Source: Polytrichum commune (lineage: Eukaryota; Streptophyta; Polytrichopsida; Polytrichales; Polytrichaceae). Taken from it: a stretch of 64,000 nt of DNA. The position numbers and the translations under genes were made by a program. The notes beneath the pieces were generated by a model. It did not search any database. It saw nothing but the letters and a program-made list of their open reading frames with translations, and had not been told where the DNA came from. Below, in pieces: positions 1 to 11,034 of this stretch (position 1 is the first letter of the stretch; every line of letters starts with the position of its first letter). Location of the stretch: assembly GCA_950295325.1 (NCBI GenBank), contig OX485803.1, forward strand, positions 3,844,001-3,908,000. Direction: 5' to 3'.

Positions 1-400
1 CGTAATAATATCATCTAAATTTACCATCACATGATTAGTTGAATCATAAAACTATTTGGACTCAATTTGTACAAACCTAGAACTCAAATGCAAACCCTAA
101 CCAAATTGGACTGGGTAGTCATTGCGGATGATTATTATATGACAACAATGGATGTAAAATGTAAAATGGATGAAATTAGCATATCTATTGTAAAAAAAAA
201 TCTCTAAACCCTAGGAACCCTTTTGTACATCTAAATTTATTAATAGCCTTTTTGAATGTAGACGCTAAAGAAAAAATGATACCTCTCCCTTAGATATACT
301 ATGTACGCTAATGCCTTTGATAATACCCCTTTTCACACTCACATTAGTTTGTACATGTTATAAAGAGTCCGCCTCTTGGGGGCTTAATGTGCTAAACAAT
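1..400 (+). repeat. Dispersed repeat family R1, truncated by window start
   Basis: The stretch contains a tract with 'aaccctaac', 'gggtagtcatt' and 'gatgaaattagcatatc', followed by 'ctctccctta' and 'cactcacattag'. Similar text in the same order occurs at 13490-13976 plus 15115-15190 and at 60340-60800, and reversed at 18500-18930. No coding potential is visible. It may be an old non-autonomous transposon or LTR-like remnant; its ends are not defined. Confidence 0.6.
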
Positions 401-1779
401 GTGGCCCACAATGTATTCCACTATCAATATAACAGTTATACCTAACTAAAAATATGTGGGCAGTGAACTTGGAGAGAGAGAGAGAGATTCTTAATTCACC
501 ATACAACCCAGGTGGAAACTCTACCCTTAAGATCATGTTTTTAAATCACTTCTAATGCTTCTATCTAATTGATGACTTGTTATTTCAAAAAAGAAATTGT
601 GACATGATGCTTGGGAAGAGGGCATTCAGAGTTGCAAATTACACTTTCGAATGTCATTTAAGAAATAATTGGAGACAAACTTACTGAAATATAGGTAACC
701 ATCCAAACTCCATAGGTATTTAATTTCACGATTAAGAAAATTTGTAAATCGTTTAGCATTGATTTTCTTAAACGATGCTCATAACGTGAATGCAACTTCA
801 ACATGATGCTTCTAAGAAATGGTTAAGTAGCTCCAACCAAATTCTAAAGAAAGTGAGCCATGTGAGTGCTTTAAATAGTTACTACCCCAAACCATAAGTT
901 GATGGCACATCACAACAAAGCATAATTGGGGCACAATCCAACATGTCAAGTGAGCAACTGCCCTATGGCACAAAGAGAGGGAATTATTGTATATGAGCGT
1001 ACCTCTCATTCATCCAACATAAAAATGTGTCCCCTATAAGTTTGTGGTCGATTCATCTCAAATGACATGGGGGCACAAGCAAGGTCGAGTGATAGCTCTT
1101 GTACAAGGCCAAGTTATTTATGTTGACAATTTGTTTCAAGAAAAGTTTACATATTTTAGAAGGTGGTGCAAGTGGTATACAAATATGTGATATTGAACAA
1201 GTAATTGTTTAATTTTTAAAAATATGATAAAATACATTAAATTGATGTTTTTCTACAAATTTTTGTATGTTGCCCTAAATTTTATAATGAATTCAATGAA
1301 TATGAAAAAAAAATCCAACTTCAAAATATTTAAGGTCATGATATCTATGTCCAAAATTAGAATTAGCCACTACCTTTTGAGCATTGCTTTTAATAATAAC
1401 TTTTGAAGATCTCATCATGATATTCCTTGAGTATCTAACACAACAATAAAAGGTTGCCATGAAAAAAAATTCCAACTTAAACAACACTTTGCTACTACTT
1501 TTAGGTGTTTGACCAAAAAAATCATGGTTTTAGTATGCCAGAGCACTTTTTTCGTACACTTGACCATGCTTGCCCATAGACTACACTAATTCAAGGTCTT
1601 TAAAATCAATTTCAGTGTCAAATCAACTAAGCATAAGTAATCTCATGGATGCATATTAATTCATGACTTTTGTGTAGAGTTCATGCACCCAAAATTGATC
1701 ACTTAAGAGCATCTGCACCAAATTCGGAGAAGTATAAGGCGGTGCAAATTTTTATTCGTGTGGGAAGATAGAAATCAAG
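401..1779. other. Intergenic, no gene seen
   Basis: AT-rich sequence with a short GA run near 474-486. Open frames are short and show no recognisable domain. A near-palindrome around TGTGGCCCACA lies near 400-411, similar to those at 48.97 and 49.16 kb. Confidence 0.5.
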
Positions 1780-2305
1780 CAGGGTTGTCTATTGTGTCGT
1801 GACGGAGGCTAATCTCGGCACGACATTATGCCGGATGATGTCTTTATCCTGACGGACTTAAATTTTACCAAATTTTGTGTGTAATTACATTACCCCATTT
1901 CCGACACGTAGGATGTAAGATGTCCACGTGTGATGACATGCCAACAAAGTAGAGGTAAAGTGGGGAAAAAATTACTAGCGCCCATCCGCCCCCACGTCCG
2001 CCCCCGTTCCCGCCCCCGTCCGCCCCACACCCTCCTTAGTCATATTTTACTACTTTGATTTTAACAGAATGATAAACAGAATGGCAAAATGGTTTACCTG
2101 ACGCTAGGCATATCCACGTCCACGTCGGCCTTTTCTGCCACATAGGACGCCACCTTGGCAAGAAGGTAAGTATTTTACCCACCCTACTAGCCTCCCCCTA
2201 GGTTGACCCTACGTGGACCCTATTGTGCCGTGACGGAGGGGTCCGTCACGACACGACATGTCATGACGGCACGACACCGTCATGACGTCGGGATAGACAA
2301 CCCTG
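1780..2305. mobile_element. Non-autonomous hAT-type MITE, intact ends
   Basis: A 526-bp element begins CAGGGTTGTCTA and ends TAGACAACCCTG, a perfect 12-bp terminal inverted repeat. It is flanked by the 8-bp direct repeat AAATCAAG at 1772-1779 and 2306-2313. A CAGGG end with an 8-bp target duplication is the hallmark of hAT superfamily elements. The interior is GC-richer than its surroundings and has inverted subterminal motifs (gtgacgga/tccgtcac) but no transposase. The clean duplication suggests a fairly recent insertion about 1.7 kb upstream of the bHLH start codon. The hAT transposase at 40-43 kb is not shown to share these ends. Confidence 0.9.
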
Positions 2306-2744
2306 AAATCAAGAGGATTGCAATTTTTTTTTGGTAACTTTATTCTTGAAATGGAAATTACCATGAATTGTTGAAGCCAAAAGTTGGCCCAAACATATTA
2401 CCAACGTCTAGAGACCGCCATAACCACTCATTCCTCCTGAGTTTAACACTCAAAATCATGACATGTGTCATGGCACTCTTAATTCCATCCTGATTGAAAT
2501 TCCAGTATCTCACAGATTTCCGATGGGGTCTTGATCGGGAATAGACACCTCCACTATAACATGGATGAGAGATAAGCTTGTATGCGATACTTCCCTCTCT
2601 CCACCTTCTTTGGTGGCCATCAAGGGATTGCAAGATCATTTACATGGATCAATGATAAATAAGTAATGTGTGATTCACCGTTTCAGATGTAAAGAGAAGA
2701 ACTGCATGTGAGTAAATTTTTTTGTGAACGGCCGGTGAACTTGG
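2306..2744. other. Intergenic spacer, no gene seen
   Basis: It contains a 93-codon minus-strand open frame (2358-2639) with no motif I recognise and no splice context. I do not call it a gene. Confidence 0.4.
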
Positions 2745-3017
2745 ATCTGTCTAAATACCCCCATCGAGCGTGGCTCGGAGGCCAGGTTTGGGAGGGGGTG
2801 GCAGGGGTGGGGTAAAACCTACCCCTTATTTTTTTAATTAGGTGGGGCCTTACTTGATCTCATAGGGGCTTTCTAGAGTAATTTGGGGCCGTAGGACCCA
2901 AATTTAGCAAAAAAAACCCAAAAAAGTCCCCAAGGGGCCAAAACGGGGAGGGCCAAAAAAATGAACCCCACCGAACCTGGCCTCCGAGCCACGCTCGATG
3001 GGGGTATTTAGACCCAC
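2745..3017. mobile_element. Foldback/MITE element with long inverted repeats
   Basis: Two nearly perfect inverted arms of about 40 bp are visible: 2749-2792 starts GTCTAAATACCCCCATCGAG, and 2972-3013 is its reverse complement. The roughly 180-bp centre is G/C- and A-rich without coding potential. Both sides carry the 13-bp direct repeat CCGGTGAACTTGG (2732-2744 and 3018-3030), which could be an unusually long target duplication or part of a nested older repeat. It lies about 970 bp upstream of the bHLH start codon. Confidence 0.75.
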
Positions 3018-3074
3018 CCGGTGAACTTGGGAAGGTCAGTCAAAAAGGTTAAGCACCTAGATAGAGGAGCGCCT

Positions 3075-3075
3075 T

Positions 3076-3113
<38 letters not shown>

Positions 3114-3987
3114 AACTGACCATACAGTGGCACAGCACAGCACAGCACACAGCACAAGGGGTGAGGAGTAAGACACTAGCTTAGACTACATACAGCCACT
3201 GGGCTCCAGTGTGTGTTCAGAGTGCAGTGAGCTAGACTGCTCATCTTCCTCCTCCTCCGCCGAGAGAGCGAGCGCCTGCCGCCTGCCGCCTGCTGCTGCT
3301 GCTGTTGGGTCAGTCTGAACTCTGAAGCCTCGTCCTATTAAGCGCCATGCGCCCCACTTCCCCCCACCAGAGCCTCAAAGAGCCCTCTGAATCTGCCTGC
3401 ACTTTGTACCCCTGCCCAGACTGCTGCTGCTCAGATCAGTAAGTCAGTACTACTGGGCGAGCTCCGCTGTGTTGACTACAGTTTTGGAAGCTAGCCTCTG
3501 GGCGGGTTGAATTAGAGGGAGGATGCAAGGCGAGTTAGTTGTTAGACTTAGTGCTGCTGCTGCTGCTGGGGTAGGAGTGCGGGGGAGTGGTCGAGGTTGA
3601 GGGAGGTGGTAGAAGGAGGAGGAGGAGGAGGAGGAGGAGGAGAAGAAGAGGTCCATTGGGAGGAGTTGGGTGGGTGGTGGGTTAGGCAGAGAGAGCAAGA
3701 GGTGGGGGGTGAGGGGGTTGGTGGTGGTGGGAGAATTGAGAAGATGGAATATTGGGATCCATTGGACACCAACATCCAGTGCCGCAGCAGCCAGCAGGGT
3801 GAGGAGTAGGAGTATGATCAGCAAGAAGAAGAAGCCAAGGAGAGAGTCCTGCAGCCGTGGAGAAGCTTAGATTAGATAGGCGGGAGAGGAGTTGGAACTT
3901 TTGGTGGGGGAATTGAGACGAACCAGAACCAGAAGCTTTTGGGTACTGTGATCTGACTTGGACCTCATCAACATTGAGATCATTATA
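3075..3987 (+). promoter_or_regulatory. Leader/promoter-proximal region of the bHLH gene with GA tract and uORFs
   Basis: A (GA)n tract lies at about 3079-3108, a typical GAGA/BPC-factor site in plant promoters. It is followed by CT/GA-rich sequence with CTG and GGA repeats typical of plant 5' leaders. Four small ATG-initiated upstream frames precede the main start: 3347-3442 (31 codons), 3523-3600 (25), 3744-3809 (21) and 3814-3870 (18). The transcription start is not visible, so which uORFs are transcribed is inference. A TGA in the main frame at 3949-3951 supports starting the protein at 3988. Confidence 0.5.
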
Positions 3988-6900
3988 ATGGCGTCCTTGT
4001 ATAATACCTCACTTGTGGTGTCGCCCACTGACTCCATGAGCTCCTTGTCGAATCTGGAGAAATTCATGGAGTCAGCGTCTGCGTGCACCACTCCTTATAA
4101 CAGGTCGCCCACCGCCAGCCCTACCCACTTCCCGCAGCCGCAGGCGGTGACCAGCTGCAGCAATTGGCAAGCCGCCCTGCAGCAGCAGCAGCCGGAGTGT
4201 ATGTCGATGATGTCTGGTTCGGAGTCCGCCATGTACTGCAACAAGCAGCAACAAGGGGGAGGTGGTGGTGGTAGCATGCAGGGGTATTTAGGGTCGGCGC
4301 CTGAGCTGCTGGGATCCACCATGATGAGCAATGACTGGCAACAACTGTTGGACACCAATACGAGGTTTGCAAGCATGAGGCTTGTGCCCCCGGTGTCGAT
4401 GCAGGTGCAGGCTTCGACGGCGGGGATAATGGAGGGCGCGAGGATCAGGGAGCTCATTGCTAGGTCGGGATCATTATCATCCTCCCAGTGGGGTTCTATG
4501 GACGCTGCTGGGATTACGGTGGACCCTTCCAAAGGGGGATTTGCACTGCAAGGCGGAACTGTGGGGGTGGGTAGCATGAATGCAGCTAGCTCGCATTGCC
4601 TTGAGCGGTTCACATCAGACCCTGCCTTCACAGAGCGTGCGGCCAAATACTCCAGTTTCGGGGCAGGGAAGTACTCGCAGATCGCGCTCCCCGTGACAGT
4701 CGAGAATTCCTCGAAACCTCGCGGTGCCCCTCGATCTGTCGAAATTGGCAGCAATGGCAAGATTTCTCAAACCTCGAGCCTGAATCTGAAGAAACAGCAA
4801 CAGGGGTTAGCAGCCGTGGCGACCAGCCTCGAGGACAACGTAGGATTAAAGGTTCTTGATGTTGCCACAGGGGAAGTAGAAGTGGAGAGAAACGATGAAG
4901 ATGAGGAGGCTCATGCTGACGACAAGAGTCTGCCTAGCGCGGCTGCTGCTGCTGTAATTAGGGTGGTGCAGCAGCAGGAGTTGGAAGCCGTTGAGGGAGC
5001 AACTGAGACCATGAGCATGGGTGATCATCATCAAACGATGTTGAACCATGTGGAGGTCGAAGTCGCAGCAGCTGTTGCGCAGGACAATTCGTCCTGTTCT
5101 GAGCAGCAGCAACAAGTTGGGGGTCGCCCAGGAGGCTCCTCTGGCTCACCTGGTGGTGGTGCCGAGCCTGCGAGCCTATCGCCGGCGAGGAGCGACGACA
5201 GTGGCGGTGCCAAGAAAAGAAAGAACTCGCCCCCCGCCGGCGCCGGTGACATTAAGGCCGACATCTCGTACCGTGAATCCAAGGTGGGTGTACCGTCCAC
5301 CTTTTACCCTGCACTCCTAAAAAACATAACCCACTAACCAGTGCATTCAGAATGCAGATGGCTACTTTGAATACCTACTTTGAAGTTCGGTGGAAGCAAT
5401 GTTCTGGGTAACTGGTCTTGCTTGCCTTACGTCTCTGCAGACCTTCAACCTGGTTTACAGTTATCCCACCAACCACAGAATGCAGATGGCTAGTTTCAAA
5501 ATACCAACTTCGGAGTTCGGTGGAAGAAATGTTCTGGGCTACTGGTCTTGCTTGTTTTAGGTGCCCGCAGACCGTCAATCTGGCTCAAATTTAACCCACC
5601 AACCAGTGCATCCAGAATGCCAGATGGCTAGTTTCTAGTTACCCACTTCGATGGAAGAAAATTTCCGGGTTACCGGTCTTGGTTTCTTTACGAGTTTGCA
5701 GACCTTCAATCTGGTTCAAACTTAACCCACCAGCCAGTGCATCCAGAATGCACATGGCTAGTTTTTAAGTTTCCCACTTCCGTAGAAGAAACATTCTGGG
5801 TTACTGGTCTTTGGTCGCTTTAGGTGTCCACAAACCTTCAATTTGGTTCAAACTTAGCCTACCAGCCAGTGCATCCAGAATGCAGAATGCTAGCTCCAAG
5901 CTACCCACTTCAATTTAGGAAGCATAGAAGGTCTTGGTTGCTTTGGATGGATGTCTTGGTTGGCCTTCATATCTGCCCGGGCTGCAGACCTTCAATCTGG
6001 TTGTATCCTCGGCCTCAAAATGGAGTTTTAGGGAAATGGTGGATGCTCACAAACTTGCTTGAAGAGCATTAAAGTCCTTATAGTTGCTGGGATGTTGTTG
6101 GGCAATGTAGGGCGACGCAGACATTGTGGACGACTCCAAACCCAAGCGATGCAAAGGAGGAGAAGAAGGGGGCAGGGTGGATAGAGATCAAAGTGTGAAG
6201 CTGCAGAAGGGGGAGCGAAGCTGTAGTGACAACTCCGCCGAGTCTGGTAGCCCGAGAGATCATCATAAGGAAAATCATCATAATAAGCTTAGGGATCATT
6301 CCAAGCAGGATTACATCCATGTGCGAGCCCGAAGAGGCCAGGCCACGGACAGTCATAGCCTTGCTGAAAGGGTATGTCTTCAGACGGATCGTATGAACAT
6401 TACACTAACTCACTCCTTCCTCGATCTCTCATTCTGCACTTTCAAATGCCTGGAGAGAAAACCACTTCATTTACTAGCAGATCAGACGGGTGCAGGTGAC
6501 GCTGTTCTTCATGGTTGACTCATTTTATTCATTTGTATCAATCATGAAGTGTAGTTCCTCAGGATCTCAGGTCAAGGAGGTGCGTATCTAGAATTGCATC
6601 TTAAATTGGTGCAAATGTCTATCTGACCTAGGTCTTGGTGTGTGATTTTGATCTCCAGGTTCGGAGGGAGAAGATCAGTGAGAGGATGAAGTATCTACAG
6701 GATCTAGTCCCCGGTTGTAGCAAGGTTACAGGGAAAGCAGTGATGCTCGATGAAATCATCAACTATGTGCAGTCACTTCAGCGCCAGGTCGAGGTACGAC
6801 TCTCTTCTCCTGAGAACCCTTTCAAAACAGGGGGACCATAATTGGTTGCGCCAACGTGTGCAATTTGACTTCTTGAACACTTGGAAGTACTGTAAGGTAG

Positions 6901-7895
6901 GTACCTATAATTGAGGAGCTGACATCTGATTTTATCGTCTTGCCGTGCAGCATCTATCTATGAAGCTAGCATCAGTCAACCCAGGACGCCCTGAATTCAA
7001 CTTGGAGAACCTAATGAGCAACAAAGAGGTAAATCTCGATCTCGACATTAGTCTGAACATATTGCATTAAAATGCATCCCTCCTGTATATACATGTATGT
7101 AGGTTGAATCAAATTCATCACAAGTGGCTTTGTCTATAGGCTAACTGACTTTTACTTTTCTTGTGAATGTAGGTGTAACCATGTCCGATCTTAGTCACTC
7201 TAAATTTCTTGTCAAATAATTTTCCTGAGATTCGAGTGACTCTGCAGGTGTCTCAGTCTGCGCGAGTGTCGTCCATTCTGGACGGACCAGACCTGAATTC
7301 CACACTGGGAAGTCTGTTTCAAAACCAGCAGCAAGCCAGCATCGTGTTGGGAGCTGGACCTTGTGGCATAGACTTTCGGTCCATGGGGACTGGCATGGAT
7401 ACTCATCTCCGTCGCTCCTTCAGCAACCCCATCAGTTCTGTTCTTTCTGGCATGACTGCAGTGGATGCTTTTGATGATAATGCCTCCCAGGTCTCCCTCC
7501 CTCCACATCCTCCTCTGAACTCTCTAAATTCATAAATTTGCAAAGAATTTCTGTTTGGCCTTTCGTTAGACTCCTTTCATGCACTCAAATGAAAAGTGGA
7601 GTGTTTAAATGTTGGTGCTGTCTTTCATCCGCAGTTTGTTGGATGGGATGGCGAGCTGCAAAGCATAGTAAATCACATGGGATTAAGCCACCCAGGCCGA
7701 TTTGGATCATCACTTCGTGGAAGCCTTCACTGTAAGTATTCCACATTGCGCACTCACCGTCCTTTCACTGCTCACATTCTTTGAAAGGTCTCTGAAGGTT
7801 TGCACCTTGAATTTTGAAGAGTAAGGTCACAAAACCTTACTGGTGGGTCAAATGCAGGTCCATTGCCTGTAGGTCACATGAAGGCGGAATTTTGA
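3988..7895 (+). CDS. bHLH transcription factor, subfamily XII (CIB/BEE-like), 7 exons
   Basis: Seven exons join in frame to about 715 aa: 3988-5283, 6111-6371, 6659-6793, 6951-7028, 7248-7490, 7635-7731 and 7858-7895 (TGA). All introns are GT-AG. The N-terminal exon is Gln/Ser/Gly-rich, with a conserved [15 protein letters not shown]-like block (about residues 208-222) and a basic KKRK patch (about 409). The basic region has the H-E-R triad ([12 protein letters not shown]) that reads E/G-box DNA, followed by helix-loop-helix ([18 protein letters not shown]) and [11 protein letters not shown], as in Arabidopsis CIB/BEE and bHLH49/62/74/78. The tail ends GHMKAEF, matching the family's GHMK-acidic end. 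It should act in the nucleus as a dimer; family members act in growth, brassinosteroid and blue-light responses, so the specific role here is inference. The start is the first ATG after an in-frame stop. The intron 1 acceptor at 6110 was chosen because it alone keeps the frame. Confidence 0.95.
5322..6000 (+). repeat. Minisatellite, about 130-bp period, in bHLH intron 1
   Basis: Five degenerate copies start near 5335, 5470, 5600, 5734 and 5865. Each contains 'ccagtgcatccagaatgc', 'gatggctagtt', a 'gtggaagaaa...ttctgggttactggtctt' stretch and 'gcagaccttcaatctggtt'. The array fills most of the 827-bp intron 1. Copies differ by substitutions and small indels, so the array is old or evolving by unequal exchange. 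Confidence 0.9.
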
Positions 7896-8535
7896 AGCTT
7901 GAAGCATATTTTATAAATGAAAGGCTAGCGGCGTGCAGGGCTTCAATTCAGTGTCCTTGGCACTGTACAAATCTCAATATTCGGACACGATACGTTGGAA
8001 AGAATAATCGTCATCGTCATCATCACATATGTAAACTTTTTGAGGGATGGAAGAGCAGAGCAGCTACCCTGAGAAGTCGGAACAGTTTTCGAACCTCCAA
8101 ATTTTTCCCCAAGGTCATACTAGCCTTGGTTGGCACCAGCTTCTTTAGCTAGCACGGTAGCACCCTCGTCGTTACTGTATCGGAGGGTTATTTGCAGGCT
8201 GCTTCGACATATATAGTTGGAGTGTTTGTATAGGTACTGAACTCGGAAGTCTCTTGGAGACACGGACTTTGACTTCGTCTAGGTTATATTTTTAGCTTGG
8301 TGAGTGTAATATTATGCCAAAGAACTGACAGTCTTAAGGCTAGCTGGTTGTGGTATCATGATTTCTGGCTAAGAAGCCTCACTAAATGTACAGCTGCCGC
8401 AAATCCCATTTTCTTTACTTGGTATGTTTGTAGGGTCCATTTAAATCTGAATCTGCCCTTGCTTTCCCTTCCCTTTCCCTTGCTTATCTCCCCTGTTAGT
8501 TTCCCCCCCGTATTTACTTAATAGAATTTTGGCCC
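7896..8535 (+). other. 3' flank/UTR of the bHLH gene
   Basis: No further coding exon follows the TGA at 7893-7895. The sequence is T-rich with pyrimidine runs around 8455-8490. A 3' UTR is expected here, but I cannot place the polyadenylation site. Confidence 0.4.
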
Positions 8536-8770
8536 AGTGTCCGAGGAGAATTTTGGGCATAATCGGTCAAGATCCTGGTGTTTCCAAGTCCAACCGGTTA
8601 TATGTTGTCAGTTTTCGTTTTTTCTTTATTATTTTGATCGTAATTCAGGTATAATCCACAGATTACCTCTAAGATGATCAGTAAATTTTCGGAAGTCTTG
8701 AACTTCAGCCGGTCATTTCTCAAACTCAACCGGTTCATCTGTAACTAGCGGTCGGTTCTCCCCGTTCATT
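8536..8770 (+). mobile_element. MITE family M1, copy 1
   Basis: About 230 bp, matching the other M1 copies: a 5' end like GATCGGGGAGA(TTTTTGGGC), internal 'ggttatttctcaaactcaac' and 'ggttcatctgtaact', and a 3' end GGTTCTCCCCGATC. The two ends are inverted repeats. There is no coding capacity. It lies about 640 bp after the bHLH stop codon and may sit in or near its 3' UTR. Confidence 0.8.
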
Positions 8771-9104
8771 GTTATAGCCAGGCTCATTGCTCCCATTCTT
8801 GCAACAGTGTCTTTATTGCGGTGTGCACAAGTTGTTGAATCTGAACCACTAAGTTCTATGAAGTGTGCCCTAGATTTTCTGCACAAGTGGAGGCATCACT
8901 TTCTGCCCTTTCTCTCTCTCTCTCTCTGGTCTTGGATGATGTCACACGTGCATGCAGCATGAAGCTCTTTTAGGTCTTACTTCCTGCATCACAAATTAAA
9001 TGGAAAACAAGTCACAGGATTCCCGTATTTTCAAGGACGACACTGTTGGGTGTTTGTGAAGGAAATGCATCAATTGTGCCCAGTTGATGCTGCTGAAGCC
9101 AGTG
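8771..9104. other. Spacer, no gene seen
   Basis: It contains a short CT run near 8910-8925. No recognisable coding sequence. Confidence 0.4.
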
Positions 9105-9319
9105 CACTATTTTTTCTCTAAATAGTGTGAATTACCATTCGAAGTTATGTGTTGTTATAACTTTTTACGGACATTATTGTTTGTTACCAACTAAGTTATA
9201 TCATATTCTTTGGTGTGCACACTGACTACTTATGTTATTAGGGTAAAAAAATGATACTTGATAGTTCTAGCAACATGTGACTCCAAATGGTAACCCACAC
9301 TATTTAGAAAAAATAGTGT
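9105..9319. mobile_element. Small foldback element (hairpin with palindromic arms)
   Basis: Left arm 9105-9139 (cactatttttt...aaatagtg...ttaccatt) is the inverse of right arm 9285-9319. Each arm is itself a short dyad, CACTATTTT/AAATAGTG. Total length is 215 bp with no open frame. A miniature inverted-repeat element is the simplest reading. Confidence 0.7.
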
Positions 9320-9612
9320 AAACATGACAGTTGCATATCGAAATAGCCCAGAAACAAGTTACAGTCTAACCTTGATAATATCACACCATCCGTTTCACCA
9401 TAAAGTGTGATATAAACAAGGTGTGACATATTTGATAATGTCACATTTTGAAGATTTGTGCATAATGTGATATTATCAAAAAAAAAAAGGTAGAAAATCA
9501 AAATGAAATTACAATGTAAAAATTTAAAAAAAAAAAAAAAAAAAAAACACAAGACTTCAATGTTTTTGAATGTAAAATATAATTCAAAATTGTGAATAAC
9601 AACATGAGCACA

Positions 9613-9987
9613 TCACAATGTGTCATTGAGATCAGGTAAAGACCTCTCACTAGAGACAAAGAAGCTTCTAATGTCACATTGTTTTAGTGATGTTAAATGT
9701 CCAACACCAATTCTAATGAGTTTGTCATGGATGTTTTCCATTCCCAACAACTCATGAGTGTTGAAAATCTGAGAACCTTGGCTAGCCATAAAATTCAAAA
9801 CATCTTTAGCATATTTTTGTGCATCGCTTAGCTTCACTACTTTAGACTCATCATCATTGCTATCAACAATCAATGGGTCTTCTTCCATGGAATCAAGTAC
9901 ATGTTCGCCATCTTGCACTAATTGCACAAGCTCCTCAGTAGAATATTCCACCTCACTAGAATATTCCACTTGACATACATCTCGCAC
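9613..9987 (-). pseudogene. Tigger/pogo-type transposase, C-terminal fragment
   Basis: A 124-codon frame ends the P2 element's reading frame. It is acidic early on (EEDPLIVDSNDDE), followed by LSDAQKYAKDVLNFMASQG and LKQCDIRSFF. An acidic stretch, a helical segment and a final LKQ-x-x-(I/L)-x-S/D-FF motif are typical of the C-terminus of CENP-B/Tigger-like transposases. The upstream DDE catalytic region and N-terminal HTH are missing or unrecognisable, so the protein cannot be active. Its place inside matching TA-flanked inverted repeats supports the call. Confidence 0.75.
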
Positions 9988-10220
9988 CTTGTCCTTAATA
10001 ATTCATACGCTACCGAATTCACAAAGCTATGCAACAATGCCAACGAAGGCTTACAAGAGCAAAAAACCAGCCAATCACTAGCTTCCAGTGTAGCAACAAC
10101 AACAAAAACAACAACACAACGAAGAACACCTGCACTGCATGAAGAAACACAAGCCTATGATAGAAAGTGTGCATTTAAATTCCAAATGAACAATGGTTCA
10201 TTATATACAAGTGAGCTCGA

Positions 10221-10378
10221 CCATGAGCTTGACTAACCTACCTAGGAGACTGTTTCTACTTATGAGCTTGACTAACCTACCTAGAAGACTGTTTCTACTT
10301 ATGAGCTTGACTAACCTACCTAGAAGATTGTTTCTACTTATGAGCTTGACTAACTAATCTAGAAGATTGTTCCTAATT
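10221..10378 (+). repeat. 39-bp tandem repeat, about 4 copies
   Basis: The unit 'atgagcttgactaaccta' + 'cctagaagactgtttctactt' repeats four times with rising divergence toward the right. It lies inside the P2 transposon, so it probably arose by local slippage after the element decayed. Confidence 0.9.
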
Positions 10379-11034
10379 GAATGCCCACTTAGGATGAGCG
10401 GCTAACACTTATGATCTTACTAGATTCTCCTATGCGACTATTGACTATAGAAACAGTGAAGACCGTGCCACATATCTTGAGATTTCTACATTGCAAACCA
10501 ATTGAACTAATTTAGCTTAAGTCGACACTACTCTGTACCAGCTCAGCTAAACCGTAGAACTTAACATCCTAAATTACTTCACACAAGCTGAAACCCTCAA
10601 AGACACATAGGTGAACACATGTGACGGAAGGTGGGGTGCATAGAGGCCAAGAAGTCTTGGCAGCGCCGTCAAAGACAACACCTTTGAGTGCCGTGTATAG
10701 ACAGCACCGTTCAGGGTTGGTGCACAGAGGCGGCTCATGACCCTTTGAATAACATTGCATTTATCACAGGGGTGGCTCATGACCCTTTTGGCTACTACAA
10801 TATGTCCATCCAACCATCACATACAATCCATACATCCAACCATCACATACAATCCATCCATATTTGATATTATCACATTTACACTACGGATTTTGGAAAA
10901 AAATAGTGACATTAACAAGGGTGATAGGGATAATAACGAGGGAGTTTTACACTAAGAAAATCGGTTTCAAACTTTTAGGTGACAGTATCAAGGTGTCCCA
11001 TTAACAAGGGTGACATTATCAAGGTTAGACTGTA

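Larger units (their letters stand above)
9362..11032 (-). mobile_element. Tigger/pogo-like DNA transposon (P2), internally decayed
   Basis: The left end CAGTCTAACCTTGATAAT and right end ATTATCAAGGTTAGACTG are inverted repeats. Each is bordered by TA (9360-9361 and 11033-11034), the target duplication of Tc1/mariner/pogo elements. Subterminal sequence repeats GTGAC/GATAAT motifs. The interior carries a transposase C-terminus on the minus strand and a 39-bp tandem repeat. At 1.67 kb it is about the size of, or shorter than, autonomous pogo-like elements, but the DDE core is not recognisable. Confidence 0.85.

Noticed and set aside
3450-3870. Overlapping open frames on both strands around the GGA/CTG repeats.
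   Set aside because: They arise from trinucleotide repeats in the bHLH leader and lack domains. Only the small ATG uORFs are noted.
4072-5300. Minus-strand frames of up to 221 codons opposite bHLH exon 1.
   Set aside because: Shadows of a GC-rich, repeat-containing coding exon; the plus strand has the bHLH product with matching splice sites.
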